Assembly (NCBI RefSeq): GCF_009936235.1
Contig: NZ_AP022314.1
Coordinates: 4,092,001 to 4,156,000 of the forward strand
Length of the DNA: 64,000 nt
Source of the DNA: Mycobacterium xenopi
Lineage (GTDB): Bacteria > Actinomycetota > Actinomycetes > Mycobacteriales > Mycobacteriaceae
Reading direction: 5' to 3'
Below, in pieces: positions 26,294 to 33,650 of the stretch; within the stretch, counting starts at the first letter, position 1; the number at the start of each line of letters is the position of its first letter. Position numbers and translations under genes: made by a program. Under the pieces are notes generated by a model. The model was not told the origin of the DNA. It did not search any database and saw only the letters and a program-made list of their open reading frames with translations.

Positions 26294-27601
26294 CTAGAGG
26301 TAGTTTCCTTGGGGTAGTTGGGGTTTGAAGCGTCGGGATTGCACCGTGGCAATTAACCCGGCTTCGGTGACCGCACCGCCGGCAAGGACAGTGCGGCGCA
26401 CGATCTCGCGGATATCCGCTCCACTGATCTCGCTGCCGAAGCGGGCCGCCACGGCTCGCACGTCGACGCTCTCGCCGCCGGGGACGCCGCGCAGATAGGT
26501 CGACAGGATCTTGGCGGCGGCATCGCGGTCCGGGTAGCCGATCTCGACGATAGAGTCGAAGCGTGCGGTGCGGATGGAGGCGGCATCCAGCGCCATGACG
26601 TCATTGGTGGAGGCCAACGTCAGGATGGGCGCGGACGGGTCTGTATCCATCACGGCTAGGAATTCCGACAACGCGCGGGTGTCACTGCTCTTGCGACGGT
26701 CACCGACAATGAGGTCGAGATCCTCCAGCACAATCAATGTCGGGCCGAGCGTGTGAGCTTCCTTGTATACCCCGGCCAAGGTGGACTGCCCGGCGCGGGC
26801 GTCGACGATTATCACGGTGAACGCGCCGAGCAACTCTCGAGCGATTACCTGGGAAATCACGGTCTTGCCAACACCAGGCGGACCAGCCAGCAGCACACCG
26901 CGACGCACTCCCAGCGCCAAGTTGGTCATTAGCTCGCGGTGAGTAGTCACTGCCGCGACATTCAGGTCGATCTCCGACCATACCGATTCGGGCACAATGA
27001 CATTCGAGCGTGTCACAGCGGGTAGGTCGGTGACTTCAAGAACCAGGCCGTTGTGCTCGGTCGCGGTGAGTGCCTTACCACGAAACAGGTTCTTGGCGCC
27101 GTCGGCGTCGGCCATGATCGCCTCGATCACCGCCTGGCCATGTGCTCGGTCTGCCGGGGCTGTGTAGACCTGCAGTCGAGGTTCGTCGCTGAATCCGGCA
27201 TATTCGCAGAGCCGCACCACCAGTGGCGCAGGAGCGAGCTCGCCGGCGGCGAAGTAGGCCGATAGGGCCGCCGGTGGTGCCAGGCGCTGTTCACCGATCT
27301 CGACGTGCCCCCAGGTGGGAGGTTCGTCATCGTCACCCGGGCCGAGCCTGGGATCGAAGCGGTCGATCAGCGCGGCGATGGCCAAGCCTGCGGTTACGTG
27401 GCCGATCGAGGAGAGCTTGCGCGAGTCGCAGACTAACTCCGACCCGGGCCGGCCGAGAGTCTCGTGCAAAAACCCATCCAGCGTCGTCCGGGTGGTTACT
27501 GATCCAGAGAGGATCTGGCCGACAAGTTCGACGGCACGACGAACATCAGGGTTTTCGCCGGCCAAGGCGACTGCCGCCGACGATACCTGGACATCAGACA
27601 T
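26294..27601 (-). CDS. AAA+ ATPase of the CDC48/FtsH-like type
   Basis: 435 residues from ATG 27601 (MSDVQVSSAAVALAGENPDV); a GTG ten codons upstream is possible. The AAA+ core spans residues ~225-420: Walker A LLAGPPGVGKTVISQVIARE, Walker B TLIVLEDLDLIVGDRR, sensor 1 ILTLASTNDVMALD, the arginine-finger region IRTARFDSIVEIGYPDRD, and the C-terminal small domain FGSEISGADIREIVRRTVL. The N-terminal ~200 residues are unassigned and may select substrate. It is probably a protein-remodelling ATPase; the partner is unknown. No protease domain is fused or adjacent. Confidence 0.85.
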   Translation of the reverse strand: MSDVQVSSAAVALAGENPDVRRAVELVGQILSGSVTTRTTLDGFLHETLGRPGSELVCDSRKLSSIGHVTAGLAIAALIDRFDPRLGPGDDDEPPTWGHVEIGEQRLAPPAALSAYFAAGELAPAPLVVRLCEYAGFSDEPRLQVYTAPADRAHGQAVIEAIMADADGAKNLFRGKALTATEHNGLVLEVTDLPAVTRSNVIVPESVWSEIDLNVAAVTTHRELMTNLALGVRRGVLLAGPPGVGKTVISQVIARELLGAFTVIIVDARAGQSTLAGVYKEAHTLGPTLIVLEDLDLIVGDRRKSSDTRALSEFLAVMDTDPSAPILTLASTNDVMALDAASIRTARFDSIVEIGYPDRDAAAKILSTYLRGVPGGESVDVRAVAARFGSEISGADIREIVRRTVLAGGAVTEAGLIATVQSRRFKPQLPQGNYL

Positions 27602-27734
27602 GACTGACAGTCTGCCGCCATGCACCGACAACGGCTGAAGTGCAATTGGCGCCCGGACGAGCCGGACTAACGCAGCACTGGTTGTCGGTCGCTTTGGCTA
27701 GGTTTCGGCCATTAAGCGCTACGTCAATCATCGC

Positions 27735-28030
27735 GGACGGATTCGTTTGGGGTCGCTTTGTTCGGCGCGCTGCTGGTTCTCGAGTTGACCGTGAAGTCCT
27801 TCTGGTGCATTGTCGTGGCCACCGCGGTGCTCGCGCTGTCCTTCGCGGCGCGCCCCGTTGCCCGCGGAATGCGTGAGCGCAAGGTTGCGGTCGCGCACAC
27901 AAGGCCGGCGAACTCGCGTACCGAGCCCAGCGACAGCATCAACGGGCCCAGCGCGGGGACAGCGGACGTGTCTACGGTCTCGCCGGCGCAGAACTGATGC
28001 GTTCGGTGTCCTTCAAACCGGCACCTATGC
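27735..28030 (+). pseudogene. Decayed copy of the 24867 membrane protein
   Basis: One frame reads VKSFWCIVVATAVLALSFAA followed by VARGMRERKVAVA, and another frame later gives LAYRAQRQ and SGRVYGLAGAELMRSVSF. These match VKFFWWLIAAAAVAGLFFAA and RGTYGVAGAELMRSIS of the 24867 gene in order. At least one frameshift separates the two parts, near 27895. Confidence 0.7.
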
Positions 28031-28610
28031 CGTCCGGAGTGCGTACGAGGAAATCGATGTAGCGGCGATCCGCACCGCACGAGATGACTTGACCAAGCTG
28101 CTCATCGAGAAGCCCGCAGGGGTCGCGCTACGCGGCCTTGCCTCGGTGCTCGTGCAGCGCCGTGCGGCATCCAACTCGGCTGCGCGATTGCCGCCTCCGC
28201 TAGCCACGCCGACCGGTGTTCAGGCAGCGGCCTACAGGTCGCGCGTTCGTAGCAGACCGCAATAGAACACCTAAGCAAATTGGCTACGCAGAGGGAAGGT
28301 TTCATACTTACGCCCGCGTTCCCAGACTTTTGGACCCTGGGGTGATAAAAGCACTGCTGATGCCGACGGCATCGTAATGAGACATTCATCGACGATTTGG
28401 TGGAACGTATCGCTGAGTTACCGGATGTGATGCGCTACGGACGTGGGATTATCCAGAGCGATCAATCCTGGCTTGCTGCACATGGATGTCGACAATCGGC
28501 TCACCGAACGCATACGTAAGCAGCTACTGAGGGCCGCCAAGTCTTAGGGGTTGTCTTATTCCGGTCTGGACCGTGTCAGAATGGCCACCCGTTCGCGTGG
28601 GATGGCCGAA
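28031..28610. other. Unresolved stretch, probably gene debris
   Basis: Short open segments are present, for example plus-strand IDDLVERIAELPDVMRYGRG near 28390-28450 and MDVDNRLTERIRKQLLRAAK near 28485-28545 in another frame. None forms a complete recognisable gene. I regard this as decayed coding sequence of unknown origin. Confidence 0.4.
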
Positions 28611-28619
28611 TAGCTCGCA

Positions 28620-28969
28620 ACACCTACCGTGCGGCGGCGCCATGCGCGCCGGCTGGTGGGTCGGCTCGATGCCGTTCAGCCAGAGCATGCGAAATCCTCC
28701 CCGCTCCACGCGCTTGCGTTGTGCGGCATCGAAAATGCTGTCGAGGCCGACTCCCTATTCGCCGTCAATCGCGGCGAGCACTTCGATGATGTCGGCGGCC
28801 TCGTCGATGACGGCGTCCATGGTGTGTGCGGCGACGAGTTCATCGACCTCTTCACGAAGATTGGCGTGCAGCGCCGTTGGGTACTCGTTCAGGCCGAGCC
28901 TCATCACATGAGGCGTGCGTCCGGAGGCCGAATGATATCGGGAATCTTGTCCCGGACGAGTTTGCCCAC
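28620..28969 (-). pseudogene. MazG-like nucleotide pyrophosphohydrolase, broken (copy 2)
   Basis: From GTG 28969 the minus strand reads VGKLVRDKIPDIIR, then after a one-base shift near 28935 HVMRLGLNEYPTALHANLRE and EVDELVAAHTMDAVIDEAAD with IIEVLAAIDGE. An amber stop near 28755 interrupts; beyond it the frame continues DSIFDAAQRKRVERGGF and LWLNGIEP. This is the whole length of the small family whose members start KLVRDKIPEII and end near a GGF motif. It is damaged by one frameshift and one stop. Members are thought to hydrolyse NTPs (house-cleaning). Confidence 0.75.
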
Positions 28970-29039
28970 GCTGTCCCTCTCCTTCGCAATAATGCGGTGG
29001 TGCAGTTCTATACCGTCGGAATGACATCGACGGTGCGCC

Positions 29040-30254
29040 GTGGACGGTGACGCTGCCGACCCGCTGCTGCTTGGCCAGCGGGTGCTGGCGATCCTGGAGA
29101 CCGGGCTGCGCACGGCCACCTACAAACTTGCCACACTGATGGCGTTGATCGACCACTGCATTGAGAACATGCCCGAGCGGACCGACGATGTGCTGCGTGT
29201 GCCGATCCCCGATCTGGCGCATCGAGTGCTAGAGCTGTACTGGCCGCAGGTGCGCCCATTCGAGGGCCATGAATTGCGCCAGTCGACGCAACCGCGGGCA
29301 CGAATCCTGGTTGCCACGACCGCGTTACGTGAGGCGACCGAAGTTACAGGCACGGGTCTACCGGTGGACATCGCCGGGCTGCGCGCGCCTGCCGCGTATC
29401 AAAGCGCCGTCGACGAAATCGCCCTGTGCCTGGCGCAGCAGCCGCTGCATCGGCTCCAGAAACTGCCGGGCTCGTCGGCGAGCGATCCGTTTCTCTACGA
29501 CGACTCGTTCCTGCACGACCAGGTCCCACGGTCGACACTCCACGCCCGCGGCGATGCGATCGAACTTAAACCGGGTGTGGCGCAGGGTCTTGCTCGGCTC
29601 GCCGGGCTACTCAAGCTGGCGTTGGAGATCATGTGGGTCGACGACGTGCGTCGGATGAACAGATTCCTGCACTCCCAGGTCCCTGACGTGGCGGGACACC
29701 TGTTTGGTCGCGAGCGCACCGCGCTGGCCGCCGTACGGGAGCCGTTCAAGGAGGCGTTCGGCCCGCACTGTTTCTACTGCGGCACTCATCTGCCGGTGAA
29801 CAATCCGGTCGATCATGTGCTGCCGTGGTCGCTGGTCGGTATCGACGGGCTGGCCAATCTGGTGCTGGCGTGCGCCCGCTGCAACGGTGACAAGGGCGGT
29901 GCGTTGCCAGCGGTATCGATGGTGGACCGCGTGCTGGAGCGTGACCGAAACGTGCTGGACGAGATCGCCTCCGAAATCCAATGGCCGACGCAGCATGAGC
30001 GCGTCGTGGCCGCCGCCCGCGGCATCTACCGTGGGCAGCCCGCCGGTGTGCCGACTTGGTCGGGGTACAAGCAGAGTGAGCGGCTGGATATCAGCTTCCT
30101 GCCAGCATGGGGGAGCGATAGCCACAGACCAGCGCATACATTCATGGTGCCTCGCCCACTATCGAGTAGCGGTCGCGAAGCAACTCTAAATTGTAAAAGG
30201 TGTGGGCTTGACCCCGTTTGGTGGACACAGGGTCAGGCGGCTTGTGCCGTCTGA
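29040..30254 (+). CDS. HNH endonuclease, 3' end altered by an IS
   Basis: 404 residues from GTG 29040. The HNH/zinc core lies near residues 248-285: CFYCGTHLPVNNPVDHVLPW (first Cys pair, catalytic DH) and LANLVLACARCNGDKGG (second Cys pair, N and K). The N-terminal 240 residues (TYKLATLMALIDHCIENMPE) are helical and probably recognise substrate or partner. The IS3-type element begins at 30203, inside the last native codon: joining 30202 to 33558 gives AGG TGT TGA, so the original protein ended after about 388 residues. The present ORF reads 17 extra codons into the IS, and function may be kept. Such stand-alone HNH nucleases often occur in restriction or defence islands. Confidence 0.85.
   Translation: MDGDAADPLLLGQRVLAILETGLRTATYKLATLMALIDHCIENMPERTDDVLRVPIPDLAHRVLELYWPQVRPFEGHELRQSTQPRARILVATTALREATEVTGTGLPVDIAGLRAPAAYQSAVDEIALCLAQQPLHRLQKLPGSSASDPFLYDDSFLHDQVPRSTLHARGDAIELKPGVAQGLARLAGLLKLALEIMWVDDVRRMNRFLHSQVPDVAGHLFGRERTALAAVREPFKEAFGPHCFYCGTHLPVNNPVDHVLPWSLVGIDGLANLVLACARCNGDKGGALPAVSMVDRVLERDRNVLDEIASEIQWPTQHERVVAAARGIYRGQPAGVPTWSGYKQSERLDISFLPAWGSDSHRPAHTFMVPRPLSSSGREATLNCKRCGLDPVWWTQGQAACAV
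30199..30202 (+). repeat. Target-site duplication of the IS3-type element, left copy
   Basis: GGTG directly before the IS end at 30203; the same four bases follow the other end at 33554. IS3-family elements usually make 3-5 bp duplications. Confidence 0.6.
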
Positions 30255-30617
30255 GTGAGTTGGTCTTCGAACTCGACCGGCCTCATCATAGCGAGGGCCG
30301 AATGACGTCTGCGTCGGTTATAGACCCGCTCGATCCAATCGCCCACGGCGAGCTTGGCGGCCGTCTTGGTCGGCCACAGATATCGGTCGTAGAACTCGAC
30401 TTTCAGTGTGGCCCAAAATGATTCCTGCTGGGCGTTGTCCCAACACACCGCTGTGCGGCCAACTGAACGGGCCAGGTTGTGCTCGCGGGCGAACCGCGCG
30501 AGCTGTGCCGAGGTGTACTGGCAGCCGCGATCGGCGTGCAACACGACCTGCTCGGCGAGCTCGCCGCGCATCGCCACAGCCATCTCCACGGCGGCCCTCA
30601 CCCGTGCTCAGATAGGT
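30233..30617 (-). pseudogene. IS3 transposase orfB, 3' exon with internal deletion
   Basis: After the intron boundary at 30617 the minus strand begins ACCTATCTG (TYLSTGEG), continuing the DDE domain that starts in the 5' exon at WTSDI. It then jumps to RAAVEMAVAMRGELAEQVVL in another frame, so ~100 bases of the normal gene are missing near 30600. The rest shows the second Asp (LHADRGCQYTSAQLARFA) and the catalytic Glu (NAQQESFWATLKVEFYDR). Even perfect splicing could not restore an active transposase. Confidence 0.85.
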
Positions 30618-30681
30618 GTAGGGGTCGGACCGAGGCGCGGTGTCGGCATTTCTGCCAATCCGTTTCCCCGGCCCGCCCTCC

Positions 30682-30715
30682 GAACCCGCCGAGCGAATCT
30701 CTCCGCAACGGGCTC
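30682..30715 (-). ncRNA. Group II intron domain V hairpin
   Basis: 34 nt, the canonical domain V length. On the minus strand the outer arms GAGCCCG and CGGGTTC pair fully (one G-U), and an inner stem TTGCGGAGAGATTCGC closes the loop. The AGC catalytic triad is in the 5' arm. It lies between the maturase stop and the 3' splice site, as expected. Confidence 0.8.
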
Positions 30716-30724
30716 TCCACGGAT

Positions 30725-32173
30725 TCATGCCACTGGTGCAGTGATGTCCGTCGGCCTCGCTGTCCATGGGGTATTGATCTTCGTGCCCCGGTAGCGGTAT
30801 CGGGTGACCTCTACCTTCTGCGGCCGGAACATCGCCGTCTTGCCTTCGCGGATCTGCCAATTGGGCAGGAACCGTCGATGGAAGACGCCCCACGCCAGCC
30901 CGTGGTGCCGTTTGCGCATCCAGGTCACCACCCGCCACCATGCGAAGTGGTCGAGGTAGTCGAAGGTGCGTTTGGACACCCCGTGCTGAAAGTAGTTGCA
31001 CCATCCCCGAAGGACGGGGTTGAGTCGGCGCAACAGATCAGCCAGCGTCCGATGTTTGTGTCGCCGCGTCAGATTCCTGACCTTCTCGGTGATGGACATG
31101 AGTGCCTTCTTCGACGGCCAGGTGTAGACGTAGTGCTTGGTCGTGCCCTTCTTGAGCTGCCGCTGGATGCGGAAGCCGAGGAACTCAAACCCCTCGTCGA
31201 TGTGGCAAACCCTGCTCTTTTCGACCGACAGGCGCAGGCCCATCGGCGCGAGCACTGCCGCGATCTCGCCCCACAGCGCTTCGGCATCAACGCGAGTGCC
31301 GTGGACCATGACACAAAAATCGTCCGCGTAGCGGACGATTTTCATGGTCGGGACTCCTGCGCGTCGATGCTTGGCACGTGTCCATTCCGAGCCGAGCGCC
31401 TTCCACTTCGCGGCGAAGTGCTCATCGAGAACGGACAGGGCGACATTGCTGAGCAGTGGTGACAGGATTCCGCCTTGCGGAGTGCCGGTGACGTTGTCCC
31501 GGTAGCCGAGATCCTTCGAGAGAATCCCTGCCTTGAGAAACGACTTCACCAGGGCCAGAACGCGTTTATCCCCGATGCGTCGCCGCACTCGGTCCATGAG
31601 GGCCGAATGCGAGATTTCGTCGAAGCACGCCGTGATGTCTCCCTCGAAAACCCAGTGATAGGCCCGTGAGCCGCTGGCGAGGTGATGGATCTCGGCGATG
31701 GCGTCCTGGGCTCGCCTGCGTGGCCGGAACCCGTATGAGCACGGATGAAAGTCCGCCTCGAAAATGGGCTCCAACACCAGCTTCAGCGAAGCTTGCACGA
31801 CCCGGTCGGCGACGGTCGCGATACCCAGGCTGCGGAGCTTGCCGTTCGCCTTCGGGATCGTCACCTCCCGCACCGGATCCGGCCGGAACACCCGCTCCTT
31901 GAGTTCCTGACGGAGCCGCGCAAGCAATCCGACCGCCTCCACCGGGCCGACAGACCGCGGTGCGATCCCATCGGTTCCAGCAGAACGCGCACCCTTGTTC
32001 GTCCGCACCCGCTCCCACGCGACGGTGAGGAACGCGGGGTCATAAACGAGGTTGTACAAATCATCGAAACAGCGGTCGGTTTCATCAACCGCCCAGTGGT
32101 GCAGCTTGCGCTGCATCCTGCGTACCCGCAGCTCGGCCGTATCCGGGTCGGGCCACGAAGCACTCGTATTCAC
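30725..32173 (-). CDS. Group II intron reverse transcriptase/maturase (LtrA-like)
   Basis: 482 residues from GTG 32173, preceded by GGAGG eleven bases upstream. The RT domain shows REVTIPKANGKLRSLGIATV (RT1/2), FHPCSYGFRPRRRAQDA (RT2a), WVFEGDITACFDEISH (RT3), TGTPQGGILSPLLSNVALSV (RT4) and KIVRYADDFCVMVHG (RT5 active site YADD). The maturase X domain follows (LADLLRRLNPVLRGWCNYFQ) and the protein ends with KINTPWTARPTDI. No C-terminal HNH endonuclease domain is present, so retrohoming would need a primer from replication. It promotes splicing and mobility of the host intron. Confidence 0.93.
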   Translation of the reverse strand: MNTSASWPDPDTAELRVRRMQRKLHHWAVDETDRCFDDLYNLVYDPAFLTVAWERVRTNKGARSAGTDGIAPRSVGPVEAVGLLARLRQELKERVFRPDPVREVTIPKANGKLRSLGIATVADRVVQASLKLVLEPIFEADFHPCSYGFRPRRRAQDAIAEIHHLASGSRAYHWVFEGDITACFDEISHSALMDRVRRRIGDKRVLALVKSFLKAGILSKDLGYRDNVTGTPQGGILSPLLSNVALSVLDEHFAAKWKALGSEWTRAKHRRAGVPTMKIVRYADDFCVMVHGTRVDAEALWGEIAAVLAPMGLRLSVEKSRVCHIDEGFEFLGFRIQRQLKKGTTKHYVYTWPSKKALMSITEKVRNLTRRHKHRTLADLLRRLNPVLRGWCNYFQHGVSKRTFDYLDHFAWWRVVTWMRKRHHGLAWGVFHRRFLPNWQIREGKTAMFRPQKVEVTRYRYRGTKINTPWTARPTDITAPVA

Positions 32174-32775
32174 AAGTGACCTCCACAGTTTGCGTACTTG
32201 CCGCGAACCTGCTGGAGCCCTTCGCCATGTGACCGGCTTTCCCGGCCTCGGACTACTACGGCTCCTCCGCCCCACCACACCGGCATCAGCCGACGACTGC
32301 CTTCCTCCCGCCCGGCGGGCTGCCGGGTCGGGTCGGGGACCGGCGCGGTGGTTCCCGTGTTCACTGTCAACCGATCGACGGGTGAGGTGCCCAGCTATGC
32401 CCCTGCGACCTCGTCACGGCTACGCCGCAGACCTTCACCGTGACCTCCCGAACCGGCGACATCAACCGGCCCGCGAGTTCCCCGCCATCAGGGCGGGTGC
32501 GCGTCGCTGCCCAGCCCACATCCGCCAGGTTGGAGCTGGTGTTTTTCTCTTGAGAGGCGTTCAGCCGCTGGTTCCTCGCGTACACCTTCCCGTCTCGCTA
32601 GCCGGACCCAACCCGTCTGGCAGTACCAGGCCGTCCCGGCGTTGTCGGGGCTGCTTCCCACCCTCACCGTTGCCTCCTCGGATCAGGCTGCCCCCAGCTT
32701 CTGCCGCGCCACTGCGATGACTCGGCGACGGTGGTCTCTCACCCCCGTTCGGTCAAACAGCGCCTCACGGCGCTC

Positions 32776-33177
32776 GATATCCGAGGTCCACACCCGGTTG
32801 AGGATCCCGGTGTCGAAACGACGCTTGACCAGGTCTTTAGGCACCGCAGCATCCAGGTCAACCACCGTGGTGGCCGACGCGAACCGCCGGGGGCAGATCC
32901 CGGCCAGGCCTTGGCGGCGCAGTGAGGCCGCCACCGTCTTGCGCGAGACCCGCTCACCGTCATCGCGTAGATCGGCCAGGATGCGTGGGGCGCCATAGAC
33001 GCCGTCGGAGGCCGCGTGGAACTTGGCGACCTTGGCGTCCAACTCGGCGCGCCGCTGCTGGGCCGGGGTCGGACCGCGCTCGCGGGATTTGCGCCATTTG
33101 TAGAACCCCGACCGGGACACCTCCAGGCACTCGCACATCCGCTTAACCGGGTAGGTGGCCTTCTCCGCCTCGATCAC
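32776..33177 (-). pseudogene. IS3 transposase orfB, 5' exon
   Basis: From GTG 33177: VIEAEKATYPVKRMCECLEV, the helix-turn-helix-like orfB start, through GVYGAPRILADLRDDGERVS to NRVWTSDI, which carries the first catalytic Asp. Translation would run into the intron at 32775 and stop at 32683. Together with the 3' exon it forms a DDE transposase interrupted by the intron and further deleted. Confidence 0.88.
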
Positions 33178-33228
33178 CCGGTAAGCTTCTACCGGTGCTG
33201 TTCGGAGACGAAGAAGGCCGCGGCTTTT

Positions 33229-33486
33229 TCAAAACTCACGGTCCAAACGTAATTCAGCGTTTTCACGGCGCAGACGCTCCAGCTCTGCGCGTTCATCAGC
33301 ATCTAGCACCGCGCCAGTATCACCAGAAGAAGCCCCTTGACGTTGGAGGCGCACCCAACGCCCCAGCACTGCTTCACCAACACCAATCTCCGCGGCTACA
33401 TGAGCCACCGGCCGGCCGGTCTCAATCACCAAGCGGGCAGCCTGCTCCCGAAACTCCGGGGTGTACCTGCGACGCTTGCCCGACAT
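33229..33486 (-). CDS. IS3 transposase orfA
   Basis: 85 residues: MSGKRRRYTPEFREQAARLV with IGVGEAVLGRWVRLQRQ, the usual N-terminal helix-turn-helix, followed by a leucine-zipper-like helix ERAELERLRRENAELRLD. It ends at a TGA right after REF. In relatives orfA continues as REFLKKAAAFF; a shifted frame here still reads EKAAAFFVSEQHR, so a base or two appear lost at 33228. Confidence 0.85.
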   Translation of the reverse strand: MSGKRRRYTPEFREQAARLVIETGRPVAHVAAEIGVGEAVLGRWVRLQRQGASSGDTGAVLDADERAELERLRRENAELRLDREF

Positions 33487-33553
33487 ACGGACATCCTTCC
33501 CGCGGGACCAGCAGTCCCACCAGTCAGGTGTCCACCATCAGGGGTCAACCCCA

Positions 33554-33557
33554 GGTG
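33554..33557 (+). repeat. Target-site duplication of the IS3-type element, right copy
   Basis: GGTG after the right terminal repeat, matching 30199-30202. The following TTGA supplies the rest of the original HNH-gene stop. Confidence 0.6.
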
Positions 33558-33650
33558 TTGATAGCCTTAAAGTTGGCGGAAAACTACATGAATGTACAGC
33601 GAGCTTAACAGAATGACGAATCGGAAGGTCAACAGACCAGGGGAGGACGC

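Larger units (their letters stand above)
30618..32775 (-). mobile_element. Group II intron inserted in IS3 orfB
   Basis: Boundaries are inferred from the orfB exons. The 5' exon ends ...GGATATC (WTSDI) at 32776 and the intron starts GAGCGCCGTGAGG at 32775. It ends ...CGACCCCTAC at 30618, and the 3' exon resumes ACCTATCTG, which restores WTSDI/TYL in frame. The first ~600 bases are non-coding and would fold as domains I-IV; the maturase ORF follows, then domain V (30682-30715) and domain VI. The exact 5' end is uncertain by a few bases because it does not start with the common GTGYG. Confidence 0.8.
30203..33553 (-). mobile_element. IS3-family insertion sequence carrying a group II intron
   Basis: 3351 bp, of which 2158 bp are intron, leaving a normal-sized ~1.2-kb IS3-type element. 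Imperfect terminal inverted repeats are visible: left TGGGCTTGACCCC...TGGTGGACAC and right, read inward, TGGGGTTGACCCC...TGGTGGACAC. A GGTG duplication flanks it. It encodes orfA (33229-33486) and orfB, the latter split by the intron and also deleted internally. The element is defective on its own and interrupts the stop region of the HNH gene. Confidence 0.85.

Noticed and set aside
30725..32173. Reverse transcriptase considered as a defence RT (DRT or retron)
   Set aside because: Domain V, exon boundaries that rejoin orfB, and the LtrA-type X domain show that it belongs to a group II intron.
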